A stretch of DNA of 5,335 nt, taken from the NCBI GenBank assembly GCA_003230795.1, contig QIGM01000578.1:1-5335 (forward strand). The letters are read 5' to 3'. The notes beneath the pieces were generated by a model. It was not told where the DNA came from, ran no database searches, and saw only the letters and a program-made list of their open reading frames with translations. The position numbers were made by a program, and so were the translations under genes. Origin of the DNA: a bacterium. Lineage in GTDB: Bacteria; Bdellovibrionota_C; UBA2361; SZUA-149. Shown here one piece after another: positions 1 to 5,335 of the stretch; the stretch's first letter is position 1, and every line of letters starts with the position of its first letter.

Positions 1-576
1 GAGCAAGGCAAGAAAGAATCCAAGGCTTCAAAGCCGACTGCAAAAGCAGCGAAACCAAGCGAGGTATCAGGGCCCGCCCATGTAGTGCTTCACCTTAGTG
101 ACTCCTACTTAATTGGACTCTTCGAACTTTTCTTCTCTAAATTCGATATTTCCACAGGAAGTCTCGCCAGTTTGAAAACTAAAACAGCTCCAGTCATCGG
201 CTGTCTCGTAGACGCCACTCTTTACGCTGAAGATTTTAATTACTCGCAGTCAACGATGGGTCAGCTCTATATTCTCAATTGCGAAAGCACAGTAGGTAAC
301 TATCCACCTGAGGCAATCCTCCTCCAACGACCTTTTTCTGAAAGCTCCCTACTTGCAAGCTTTGATAGCATTCTTGCCTCAAGAGAGACGCAGCAAGCCG
401 AGCATGACTCCGAGCTCTCAACGAACGAACAAAGCCTGCTTTCCGCACGTATATGCGCACAGATCTTTGAGCGCCTTGTGACCTCAGATTCATTAAAACA
501 AAAGCGATGGAAAGAGGTCGCCACTACGGTAGGAGCAGAAACCTTGCATACATGCCAGGAATGGAAGAGTAAGTAA
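1..576 (+). CDS. 3' part of an unrecognised gene with a possible degenerate receiver-like domain
   Basis: The frame is open from the first base to a TAA at 574-576 (191 residues visible), so the true start lies upstream. A GTG at 85 could be called a start, but the open frame before it encodes a Lys/Ala/Ser/Pro-rich stretch typical of an interdomain linker, so I treat the gene as 5'-partial. Residues about 28-125 have the alternating strand/helix rhythm of a response-regulator receiver. A strand ends in LSDS (32-35), a second is followed by D71 (CLVDAT), a third is LYILN (89-93), and LLQRPFS (107-113) resembles the usual KPF loop with Arg in place of Lys. The last 65 or so residues are probably helical and were not recognised. 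If this is a receiver, it has lost the second acidic residue and the Lys and may not be phosphorylated. The receiver assignment is by eye only. It converges with the receiver-PATAN gene, with 4 bp between the stops. Confidence 0.6.
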   Translation, partial: EQGKKESKASKPTAKAAKPSEVSGPAHVVLHLSDSYLIGLFELFFSKFDISTGSLASLKTKTAPVIGCLVDATLYAEDFNYSQSTMGQLYILNCESTVGNYPPEAILLQRPFSESSLLASFDSILASRETQQAEHDSELSTNEQSLLSARICAQIFERLVTSDSLKQKRWKEVATTVGAETLHTCQEWKSK

Positions 577-580
577 GGCG

Positions 581-1273
581 CTACAATCGCGACTCTTCAT
601 CCAAGATGCTAGCAAGTCCGAGAAGAAGGTGATCGGTTCTCTTCTCAATACTGGGAGCGTCGACGAATTCTTGCTTTGAGTTGAAAAGGAACTCTCCAGC
701 GCCTCTTGCAATGCGAAGAATCTGCAAAAAAGCCTCTTCCCCACTTTCGGATTCAGACGTCGCATGTACTACCTGCCCGTCTTTGAAGTGCATTGTGCTC
801 TGTACCGAGTCCGTCGTGATATGGAGTGTCCCCGTTTTCTGAGCAGCTGATAGCATTTGAATAACGTCCACAAGCGACAATTCAGCCAAGGAGCCTTGAA
901 GATCAGAACTTGATTTTCGACTAAGCAAGGAGTGGATACGAAATAGGATTTCCGAATCTTCACAAGGAAGAGTGATATAATCATCACAGCCTAATTGGTA
1001 GCAAGCCGTCGTACTATTTCCAGAATTACTAATAATCAATGTGCGAACGTTCTTGAGACTTGTGTTTAAGTTCTTTAGTCGCAGAAAGTCTTCGTGTTCA
1101 AAACGTTCACCACAATCTACCGCAACCACCAAATCTGCTCGACAATCCAGTAGTTCCTCCGTAGCACTAAGGGCGCATGGTCGCGTCTCAAGCTCCACGC
1201 CTGCATCGATAAGAGTAGAAAACACTCGTTTGAATTCACTCCCGCCAGAGTCGATTATCAGAATACGAGGCAT
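581..1273 (-). CDS. Response-regulator-like protein: atypical receiver domain plus PATAN (DUF4388) domain
   Basis: I chose the ATG at 1273 (230 aa). A TTG at 1282 in the same frame lies on GGGA, which fits better as the weak ribosome site of the ATG. Residues 1-120 read as a receiver: ILIIDSG at the first strand, the probable phospho-acceptor D53 (VVAVDCG), S82 in the Ser/Thr position, and GCDDYITLP before the last helix. The normally invariant Lys is L102, and the second acidic residue of the DD pair is S9, so phosphorylation chemistry is probably weak or lost. Residues about 127-225 match a PATAN/DUF4388 domain: a helix LSLVDVIQML, then QKTGTLHI, then the strand-turn FKDGQVVHA, and a helical end containing GEEAFLQIL and GAGEF. 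Proteins of this architecture in cyanobacteria regulate phototaxis and type IV pili. There is no DNA-binding output domain, so it probably acts through protein contacts. It is divergent from mglBA. Domain calls are confident; the target is inferred. Confidence 0.88.
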   Translation of the reverse strand: MPRILIIDSGGSEFKRVFSTLIDAGVELETRPCALSATEELLDCRADLVVAVDCGERFEHEDFLRLKNLNTSLKNVRTLIISNSGNSTTACYQLGCDDYITLPCEDSEILFRIHSLLSRKSSSDLQGSLAELSLVDVIQMLSAAQKTGTLHITTDSVQSTMHFKDGQVVHATSESESGEEAFLQILRIARGAGEFLFNSKQEFVDAPSIEKRTDHLLLGLASILDEESRL

Positions 1274-1327
1274 AGTTCCCAATTGTTCACAGATAGAATG
1301 CTAGTAGTTGTTTAGACTTAAGATACC

Positions 1328-1338
1328 GTCGATTCGAC
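1328..1338. repeat. 11-bp perfect palindrome in the divergent intergenic region
   Basis: GTCGATTCGAC is an inverted repeat with 5-bp arms around one central base. It lies 55 bp upstream of the receiver-PATAN start, in the 239-bp spacer shared with mglB. Its position would suit an operator, but no matching regulator or second copy was seen in the window, and palindromes this short can occur by chance. Confidence 0.35.
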
Positions 1339-1461
1339 TCTCAGCATTTTTCTCCCCTTATTGAAGGCCTAATTATTGCGACCCTTCGCAGACAACAAAC
1401 TCCCGGTAATAGTAGCGGCAGAACAATCCACTTTCTCAACTTTTTAGAGTATTTCGCCGTT

Positions 1462-1467
1462 TATAAT
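1462..1467 (+). promoter_or_regulatory. Candidate -10 element of the mglBA promoter
   Basis: A perfect TATAAT lies 45 bp upstream of the mglB ATG in AT-rich DNA. No good -35 sits at 16-18 bp: the best partial match, TCAACT at 1436-1441, leaves a 20-bp spacer. There is no extended -10 TG. The promoter may depend on an activator, or the match may be chance in AT-rich sequence. Transcription would start near 1474 and give a leader of about 39 nt. The rest of the spacer (1274-1512) holds the palindrome at 1328-1338 and a weak GCGA/TCGC hairpin at 1378-1389, with nothing else I can support. Confidence 0.45.
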
Positions 1468-1512
1468 TATTAAGGAAAACACCGGCCACAAAAAACGTAA
1501 ATCCCCCGAATT

Positions 1513-2058
1513 ATGACAAATCTAGCGGCAGACGGAACGAAGCAGATAACTTTATCGAAGGTTCAATTCGATGGAATCTCCGCCGTGCTCAAGGGATTCT
1601 ACAAGAACACGAAATGCGGTGTGGTGATGTTGTCAGATGAAAGCGGTCTTGCACTGGCGCAAAGCGGCCGCTTGGATTCCGACAAAATGTCGCTTCTCTC
1701 TACGCTTGCTGCTGGTAACTATGCCGCCACAGTTCAAATGGCTTATCTTGTTGATGAAGAAAGCGGCTTCAAAAAACAATTTCATGAAGGCAAAAACTAC
1801 AGCATCTACATCACAGGAGTAACGGAGAGTTTCTTTCTTGTCGTAGTATTTTCACAAGAAAAGACTACTTTTGGCATGATACGAGTGATGTGTGAAAAAG
1901 TAGTCGCGGAGTTGCAAGCTGTCTTAGCTAAGATTCCATCCGAGAACGATGAGCTAAAAACGATTCAGCCAGCAGTATCCGAACAAATTGACGACGAGGA
2001 ATTTCGCGAGGAATTGAGTTCTCGCCTAGATTCCATCCTAGGCGGACCATTAAAATAG
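1513..2058 (+). CDS. mglB: MglB-like roadblock/LC7 protein, partner of the MglA GTPase
   Basis: This 181-aa protein has a single roadblock/LC7 domain at about residues 18-145. The MglB signature is clear: GVVMLSDESG (36-45), LAAGNYAA (65-72), QFHEG (89-93), a strand-rich SIYITGV and LVVVF, then FGMIRV (120-125) before a long helix. An acidic tail (about 150-181) contains DDEEF and ends near LDSILGGPLK. It resembles the acidic C-terminal extension of Myxococcus MglB. In characterised systems an MglB dimer binds one MglA, stimulates its GTP hydrolysis and promotes nucleotide exchange, and sits mainly at the lagging pole. The ATG at 1513 is the only convincing start, although no Shine-Dalgarno sequence precedes it (ATCCCCCGAATT). 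It is immediately followed by mglA and almost certainly shares its transcript. Another roadblock subfamily is possible, but the residue matches plus the GTPase neighbour make MglB the best call. Confidence 0.9.
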   Translation: MTNLAADGTKQITLSKVQFDGISAVLKGFYKNTKCGVVMLSDESGLALAQSGRLDSDKMSLLSTLAAGNYAATVQMAYLVDEESGFKKQFHEGKNYSIYITGVTESFFLVVVFSQEKTTFGMIRVMCEKVVAELQAVLAKIPSENDELKTIQPAVSEQIDDEEFREELSSRLDSILGGPLK

Positions 2059-2091
2059 AAGCCAGCGAGACAAAAAATTAAGATATCGGAG

Positions 2092-2096
2092 AGGAG
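2092..2096 (+). promoter_or_regulatory. Shine-Dalgarno site of mglA
   Basis: AGGAG, within a purine-rich GGAGAGGAGAAAG run, lies 9 nt before the GTG at 2106. It supports that GTG as the mglA start and contrasts with mglB, which has no visible ribosome site. The downstream gene of the pair may therefore be translated at least as strongly as the upstream one. Confidence 0.75.
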
Positions 2097-2105
2097 AAAG
2101 TATTA

Positions 2106-2690
2106 GTGTTTATTAACTACGGCCTAAATCAAATTGACCTAAAGATCGTCTATTACGGGCCTGGCTTCTCTGGCAAGACAACCAACCTGGAGTGGGCACA
2201 CAACAATATCGATCCATCTCTTCGCAGCGATATCCTAAACCTGAAAACAAAAGAAGATAGAACTATATTCTTTGATTTTATGCAGTTTGAGGTTGGGAAA
2301 ATAAAAGGGCTCACGCCAAAATTCAATCTCTATACTGTTCCCGGGCAAGATATATACACCGTGAGCCGCAAGATTATCCTAAACGGCGTGGATGGAATTA
2401 TCTACGTCGCTGATTCTGGCGAAGATCGGATGCGAGATAACCTTTTCACTCTAATCGATTTAGTAAAAAATCTGAGAGCGAATAAACATCAGGTTGAAGA
2501 ATTTCCAATTATTTTCCAATATAACAAGCGAGATCTTCCAAGGGCATTGCCCGTAGCCACACTACGAAAGACTTTGAATCGATTTAACGCACCCGAGTTC
2601 GAAGCCTGTGCGATGAAAGGTGAAGGAGTTTTCGAAAGCCTCAAGACTGCAATAGAATTGGTGGTAAACCGCGTAACGAAACTGGTCTAG
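2106..2690 (+). CDS. mglA: MglA, small Ras-like GTPase controlling cell polarity
   Basis: This 194-aa protein is essentially full length for MglA (Myxococcus about 195 aa). It starts at a GTG with a good AGGAG, and the N-terminus MFINYG is typical of the family. The P-loop is GPGFSGKT (18-25). The switch I region has KEDRT (49-53), with R52 where MglA carries its intrinsic arginine finger. The PM3 motif is TVPGQ (77-81), with the family-specific Thr instead of Asp and catalytic Q81. SRKIILNGVDGIIYVADS (87-104) is strongly MglA-like, and NKRD (140-143) gives guanine specificity. All nucleotide-binding motifs are intact, so it should be an active GTPase. GTP-bound MglA marks the leading pole and recruits motility effectors such as the type IV pilus machinery. 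It lies 47 bp after mglB in the same operon. Its TAG is 4 bp from the hemL stop on the other strand. Confidence 0.96.
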   Translation: MFINYGLNQIDLKIVYYGPGFSGKTTNLEWAHNNIDPSLRSDILNLKTKEDRTIFFDFMQFEVGKIKGLTPKFNLYTVPGQDIYTVSRKIILNGVDGIIYVADSGEDRMRDNLFTLIDLVKNLRANKHQVEEFPIIFQYNKRDLPRALPVATLRKTLNRFNAPEFEACAMKGEGVFESLKTAIELVVNRVTKLV

Positions 2691-2699
2691 GTCTCTAGA
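2686..2699. repeat. Small inverted repeat spanning the convergent mglA/hemL stops
   Basis: TCTAG and CTAGA are perfect 5-bp arms around GTCT, and each arm contains one gene's TAG stop codon. There is no T-tract and the stem is short, so I do not call it a terminator. With only 4 bp between the genes, the two transcripts must overlap or end inside the opposite coding region. Confidence 0.3.
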
Positions 2700-3975
2700 G
2701 TTTCGCGAAGGCGCGTTCTGCCGCGTCAATAGTACGGTCGATTAGACTCTCTGTATGGCAGGTGCTCAAAAATCCAGCTTCAAAAGCGGATGGAGCAAGG
2801 TACACTCCTTCCTCTAGCATCAGATGGAAAAAGCGGTTGAACTGCTCGATATTACAGGCAGCGGCCTCTTCGAAGGAAGTCACGGGCTCCGCATTGAAGT
2901 TCATGCCAAGCATTGTTCCGCAGTAGCAAGTGACTAAAGGCACAGACGCCGCATCTGCTGCCGACTTCATCCCCTCTGCCCAACGCTTCGCCAATACTTC
3001 AAAGGCTGGGTAAGGATTCTCTTGCTTAAGATGTGATACGACCGCAAAGCCGGCCGCCATCGCAAGCGGATTACCGGAGAGTGTGCCTGCTTGATATACC
3101 GGCCCTAGTGGCGCTAGCTGTTCCATGATCTCCCTGCGACCACCAAATGCACCAACGGGTAAACCTCCGCCAATGACTTTGCCGTAGGTAAGCAGGTCTG
3201 GTTGAACACCGTAACGCTCTGCCGCTCCGCCAAGCGCGACTCGGAATCCAGTCATCACTTCATCAAAGATAAGAACAATGCCATTTTCATCGCAGAGGCG
3301 TCGTAGTCCGGCCAAATAGTCTGGCTTCGGGAGAACAAGGCCCATATTACCAGCAACGGGTTCTACAATAATCGCAGCAATCGTTTCAGAACCAACGTTT
3401 TTAATTGTCTCACTAAGAATATCCAGGTCGTTAAACGGAACACTAAGAGTGAGTTCGGCAAGCACGTCGGGTACGCCTGGACTTCCTGAAATGCCGCATG
3501 TGGCAACTCCACTCCCGGCCTGAACCAAGAAGCTGTCGCCGTGACCGTGGTAGCAACCATTAAATTTTATGACTTTATCTCGCTTAGTAAAGCCCCGTGC
3601 GAGACGCAAGGCGCTCATCGTAGCTTCCGTACCGGAGTTAACCATACGGATCAGGTCAACTGATGGCAGAATCTCGCAAAGCAATTCGGCGAAGAGTACT
3701 TCTAGTTCGGTTGGAGCGCCGAAACTGGTGCCGCGCTCAAGTGCTGATGAAACTGCTTCTTCGACTATAGCAGAGCCATGGCCAAGGATTAGCGGCCCCC
3801 AAGAACCGACGTAGTCTATGTATTCGCGATTATCCGCGTCAAAGAAACAGGCACCCGCGCCACGTTCGACAAAGCGAGGAACTCCACCAACGCTCTTGAA
3901 CGCACGGACAGGACTATTCACTCCACCTGGTATGACTTTTTGGGCTCGAAGAAATAACTCTTCAGACTGCGACAT
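2695..3975 (-). CDS. hemL: Glutamate-1-semialdehyde 2,1-aminomutase
   Basis: HemL is a PLP enzyme that converts glutamate-1-semialdehyde to 5-aminolevulinate. This is the last step of the tRNA-dependent C5 route to tetrapyrroles, in the cytosol. The 426-aa length is normal for the family. Diagnostic segments are [12 protein letters not shown] (15-26), a strong HemL signature; [15 protein letters not shown] (113-127), which binds the cofactor phosphate; CYHGHGD (141-147); DEVMTGFR (238-245), with D238 for the pyridine nitrogen; and [17 protein letters not shown], in which K266 is the Schiff-base lysine. No key residue is missing. The ATG at 3975 shares its A with the TAA of the upstream zinc-ribbon gene (TAATG). 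No strong Shine-Dalgarno precedes it, so translation is probably coupled to that gene. No other haem gene is in the window. Other class III aminotransferases are excluded by the N-terminal signature and the mutase-type active-site segments. Confidence 0.97.
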   Translation of the reverse strand: MSQSEELFLRAQKVIPGGVNSPVRAFKSVGGVPRFVERGAGACFFDADNREYIDYVGSWGPLILGHGSAIVEEAVSSALERGTSFGAPTELEVLFAELLCEILPSVDLIRMVNSGTEATMSALRLARGFTKRDKVIKFNGCYHGHGDSFLVQAGSGVATCGISGSPGVPDVLAELTLSVPFNDLDILSETIKNVGSETIAAIIVEPVAGNMGLVLPKPDYLAGLRRLCDENGIVLIFDEVMTGFRVALGGAAERYGVQPDLLTYGKVIGGGLPVGAFGGRREIMEQLAPLGPVYQAGTLSGNPLAMAAGFAVVSHLKQENPYPAFEVLAKRWAEGMKSAADAASVPLVTCYCGTMLGMNFNAEPVTSFEEAAACNIEQFNRFFHLMLEEGVYLAPSAFEAGFLSTCHTESLIDRTIDAAERAFAKL

Positions 3976-4736
3976 TAGGCTCTAGCTTCTGGAGCCCCAG
4001 AAGAGCCACCAGAAGAGCCACCCGCCGAGTCACCACCGTAGATGAGAATACGACTACACCCTGGACACTGAAGCAGCATGTTGCCGGCTATGACTTGGTT
4101 ATACATTTGAGCAGGAAGCGAACGGAAGCAACTTCTGCAGGCACCAGCTTTCACGATAGAAATGCCGTCCCCTGGGTAACGCATGTTCACTTTATTGTAG
4201 AGATTCTTTAGGCGTTCATCCACCTTTCCAAGCAAGTTATCACGCTTCTTATTGAGCGAATCAATTTGCTTGGTGAAGGTTGTTACTTTGCCCTTACCGT
4301 CTTCTGAGTCAGAGGAGAATTCACCCTCCAATTCCTTTAATCGTTCGTTGAGGTTTTCGCGCTCTTGAAACACGCGTTCAGCGATTTCCAGCGCTTCCAT
4401 CGCAGATCTTTCCATGGTTTCCATCGCGCGAGTCGCAATATCAAGTTCTCGCTCGATTAGCTTTGCGCTTTTCGCACCACCAAGAGTAGTGAGCTGCTTT
4501 CTGCGCTCAACGATCTTGGCTTCTTCTTCACGAAGGCGGGTCTCTTCAATCGCTTGTCGAGAGGAGCTCTCTTCGTGAAGTGCCTGCAACTCTTCAAGCT
4601 TAGCTCGGTAAGCTGTGATGCGAGCACTGAAAGATTCGTTCTTCGCTTCGATTTCGACTTTCTGTCCAGAGAGTTCGTGAACTTCTTTGTCGATCCCACC
4701 TAATGCGAATAGAGTTTTACTTGCGTCTTTGACCAC
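3975..4736 (-). CDS. Coiled-coil protein with C-terminal C4 zinc ribbon (DUF164/CdsZ-FlgZ type)
   Basis: This 253-aa protein is mostly charged helix (about residues 8-185, rich in Glu, Lys, Arg and Leu) and should form a long coiled coil. It then has a four-cysteine zinc ribbon with C200, C203, C224 and C227 as two CxxC knuckles (CRSCFRSLP and [10 protein letters not shown]). This is the architecture of the widespread C4-type zinc-ribbon family (PF02591) that includes Chlamydia CdsZ and Helicobacter HP0958/FlgZ. Those members act in type III secretion or flagellar assembly and mRNA handling, but most members have no settled role, so I assign no specific function. The GTG at 4736 is the only usable start: a TGA lies in frame 21 bp upstream, and no ribosome site is visible. 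The final 20 residues are a Gly/Ser-rich tail partly made by a 12-bp tandem duplication. The one-base TAATG overlap with hemL implies a shared mRNA. Confidence 0.9.
   Translation of the reverse strand: MVKDASKTLFALGGIDKEVHELSGQKVEIEAKNESFSARITAYRAKLEELQALHEESSSRQAIEETRLREEEAKIVERRKQLTTLGGAKSAKLIERELDIATRAMETMERSAMEALEIAERVFQERENLNERLKELEGEFSSDSEDGKGKVTTFTKQIDSLNKKRDNLLGKVDERLKNLYNKVNMRYPGDGISIVKAGACRSCFRSLPAQMYNQVIAGNMLLQCPGCSRILIYGGDSAGGSSGGSSGAPEARA
3999..4022. repeat. 12-bp tandem duplication in the tail of the zinc-ribbon gene
   Basis: AGAAGAGCCACC occurs twice back to back without mismatch. In the gene it encodes a repeated Gly-Gly-Ser-Ser unit just after the zinc ribbon. The unit is a multiple of three, so slippage gain or loss keeps the frame and would only change the length of a disordered tail. 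The TAATG coupling to hemL would be unaffected. Confidence 0.8.
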
Positions 4737-4748
4737 GATTCTTTTTTT

Positions 4749-4777
4749 ATTCTGTCAGTTTAGAAAAATGCCGTTAA
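4749..4777 (-). promoter_or_regulatory. Candidate promoter for the zinc-ribbon/hemL operon
   Basis: On the minus strand TTAACG (4772-4777, 4 of 6 to TTGACA) and CAGAAT (4749-4754, 4 of 6 to TATAAT) are separated by exactly 17 bp. Initiation about 7 nt downstream would fall near 4742, only some 6 nt before the GTG. That would leave almost no leader and would fit the missing Shine-Dalgarno. Both hexamers are imperfect, so this is a moderate to weak prediction. Confidence 0.35.
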
Positions 4778-4791
4778 CCCTATATGGCTAA

Positions 4792-4816
4792 CCTGCAGCA
4801 GGGAAATATCTTTCCC
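4792..4816. repeat. Two overlapping inverted repeats between the tRNA and the zinc-ribbon gene
   Basis: CCTGCAGCAGG (4792-4802) has perfect 5-bp arms around one base. It overlaps a hairpin with arms GGGAAA (4801-4806) and TTTCCC (4811-4816) and loop TATC. A T-run at 4818-4822 follows on the plus strand only, where no gene needs terminating. On the minus strand, the direction of the tRNA and the downstream operon, there is no U-tract. The site lies just upstream of the candidate promoter and might be a regulator site or a block on antisense transcription. Its function is unknown. Confidence 0.35.
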
Positions 4817-4844
4817 CTTTTTGACCTCTTCCACCTCTTTCCAA

Positions 4845-4866
4845 GATCATTCAAAAATGAGCGATC
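4845..4866. repeat. Imperfect hairpin just downstream of the tRNA gene
   Basis: GATCATTCA and TGAGCGATC pair over nine positions with one mismatch and one G-T wobble around an AAAA loop. It begins about 11 nt past the tRNA 3' end on the minus strand, where it could help stop transcription or mark the trailer for processing. No U-run follows the minus-strand stem, so it is not a standard intrinsic terminator. Confidence 0.3.
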
Positions 4867-4876
4867 TCCGAAATAG

Positions 4877-4950
4877 TGGCCCCACCAGGACTTGAACCTG
4901 GGACCCGCCGGTTATGAGCCGGATGCTCTGACCAACTGAGCTATGGGGCC
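4877..4950 (-). tRNA. tRNA with CAU anticodon, probably tRNA-Ile2 (lysidine type), possibly tRNA-Met
   Basis: The minus strand folds into a complete 74-nt cloverleaf. The acceptor GGCCCCA pairs perfectly with TGGGGCC. The D arm is GCTC-AGTTGGTCA-GAGC. The anticodon loop is CTCATAA (anticodon CAT). The T arm is CCAGG-TTCAAGT-CCTGG, and A is the discriminator. The 27-43 pair at the top of the anticodon stem is a T/C mismatch. CCA is not encoded; CTA follows. CAU could be elongator Met or Ile2, in which TilS converts C34 to lysidine to read AUA. C4-G69 and C5-G68 in the acceptor are known TilS identity elements in E. coli, and E. coli ileX begins with the same GGCCCC and also lies near rpoD. I therefore favour Ile2, at about two to one. 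Confidence 0.93.
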
Positions 4951-4963
4951 CCACAGGCACAGG

Positions 4964-4992
4964 AAACTAACCTGCACATAACTTTCCGTCAA
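4964..4992 (-). promoter_or_regulatory. Candidate promoter for the CAU tRNA
   Basis: On the minus strand TTGACG (4987-4992, 5 of 6 to consensus) lies 17 bp from TAGTTT (4964-4969, 3 of 6). Transcription would start near 4957, a few bases before the mature tRNA 5' end at 4950. The spacing and position are good for a stable-RNA promoter, but the -10 is poor. Read-through from rpoD, whose 3' end shows no clear terminator, is an alternative source of the transcript. Confidence 0.45.
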
Positions 4993-5053
4993 ACCACAGA
5001 CAATAACTCAATATTCATCGCAGAATTGGAGTTGTCGTATTAATTTACTAGAC

Positions 5054-5335
5054 TTAGCCGTCTACGAAAGTCTTAAGCTTCTTCAGCCGGCTCGGATGTC
5101 GAAGCTTCCTCAGCGCTTTTGCCTCGATTTGACGAATTCGTTCCCTAGTCACGTCGAAATTCTTACCAACTTCTTCCAAAGTGTGGTCGCTTCTCTCACC
5201 AATTCCAAATCGCATACGCAGAACCTTTTCTTCTCTTGGAGTAAGAGTCGCCAAGACTCTCCTTGTCTGCTCCTGGAGATTTAGATTCTCAACTGCGTCT
5301 GAGGGAGAAACTACACGCTTATCTTCGATGAAATC
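5054..5335 (-). CDS. rpoD: 3' end of the primary sigma factor RpoD (sigma-70), region 4
   Basis: Only the last 93 residues are in the window. The frame is open to the right edge and begins DFIEDK, the acidic segment joining regions 3 and 4 in RpoD proteins. [17 protein letters not shown] (31-47) is the nearly invariant region 4.1. [20 protein letters not shown] (52-71) is the region 4.2 helix-turn-helix that reads the -35 hexamer and contacts activators. [10 protein letters not shown] follows, with a short KTFVDG tail at the C-terminus. The match is typical of the housekeeping sigma factor rather than RpoS or RpoH, because the whole DFIEDK to RHPSR block fits the primary class. The internal TTG at 5254 is not a real start. 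The gene is read toward the tRNA, and the spacer holds no convincing terminator. Confidence 0.96.
   Translation of the reverse strand, partial: DFIEDKRVVSPSDAVENLNLQEQTRRVLATLTPREEKVLRMRFGIGERSDHTLEEVGKNFDVTRERIRQIEAKALRKLRHPSRLKKLKTFVDG

Noticed and set aside
85..576. Treating the GTG at 85 as the true start of the first gene
   Set aside because: The same frame is open to base 1 and encodes a linker-like sequence, and no ribosome site precedes the GTG. The gene is better described as truncated by the window edge.
493..987. Two minus-strand open frames overlapping the PATAN gene in other frames
   Set aside because: They overlap the DUF4388 coding sequence, have no motif, and are compositionally like frame-shifted translations of it.
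1041..1304. Plus-strand open frame of 87 codons opposite the receiver-PATAN gene
   Set aside because: It lies antisense to a well-supported domain protein, is Ser/Arg-rich with no recognisable motif, and is a typical shadow frame.
3569..3814. Plus-strand open frame of 81 codons inside hemL
   Set aside because: It is antisense to conserved hemL sequence and has no recognisable domain.
4801..4822. Intrinsic terminator on the plus strand (GGGAAA/TTTCCC stem then T-run)
   Set aside because: It has the right shape, but the stem is only 6 bp and no plus-strand gene lies upstream. It is reported as an inverted repeat instead.
5096..5284. Plus-strand open frame of 62 codons opposite rpoD
   Set aside because: It is antisense to the highly conserved sigma region 4 and carries no independent signal.
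1..5335. Insertion sequence, phage, CRISPR or toxin-antitoxin content
   Set aside because: No transposase or phage-like protein, no regularly spaced repeats, and no small paired genes were found. Almost every base belongs to conserved-type genes or short spacers.

Overview
The window shows a conventional bacterial chromosome segment, with no insertion sequence, phage gene or CRISPR array. An mglB-mglA pair, a PATAN-domain response regulator, hemL of the C5 haem pathway and an RpoD-type sigma factor suggest a Gram-negative bacterium. I infer Deltaproteobacteria in the broad sense (Myxococcota, Bdellovibrionota or a similar lineage). Base composition is roughly balanced by eye, so a typical high-GC Myxococcus is unlikely. 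This placement is an inference and no marker gene here settles it.

Left part (1-2690), a probable motility or polarity module. A 5'-truncated plus-strand gene (1-576) ends in what may be a degenerate receiver domain. It meets, tail to tail with a 4-bp gap, a minus-strand gene (581-1273) encoding a receiver domain fused to a PATAN (DUF4388) domain. A 239-bp divergent intergenic region (1274-1512) follows, carrying a perfect TATAAT and an 11-bp palindrome. It is followed by mglB (roadblock/LC7 protein) and mglA (Ras-like GTPase), 47 bp apart and in the order known from Myxococcus. MglA and its regulator MglB set front-rear polarity for type IV pilus or gliding motility. PATAN response regulators in cyanobacteria act on type IV pilus motility. 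The neighbouring regulator may therefore work on the same machinery, which is an inference from context.

Right part (2695-5335), housekeeping on the minus strand. hemL converges on mglA, again with a 4-bp gap, and lies downstream of a coiled-coil/C4 zinc-ribbon gene. The two overlap by one base (TAATG), so they are probably translationally coupled. A 317-bp spacer (4737-5053) holds a CAU-anticodon tRNA, more likely the lysidine-modified tRNA-Ile2 than elongator tRNA-Met, with a plausible promoter and several small inverted repeats. The 3' end of rpoD, covering sigma region 4, runs off the right edge.

The most interesting parts are the receiver-PATAN protein, which has lost part of the receiver active site, and its position beside mglBA and a second receiver-like protein. 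I found no clear evidence of a wholly new system.
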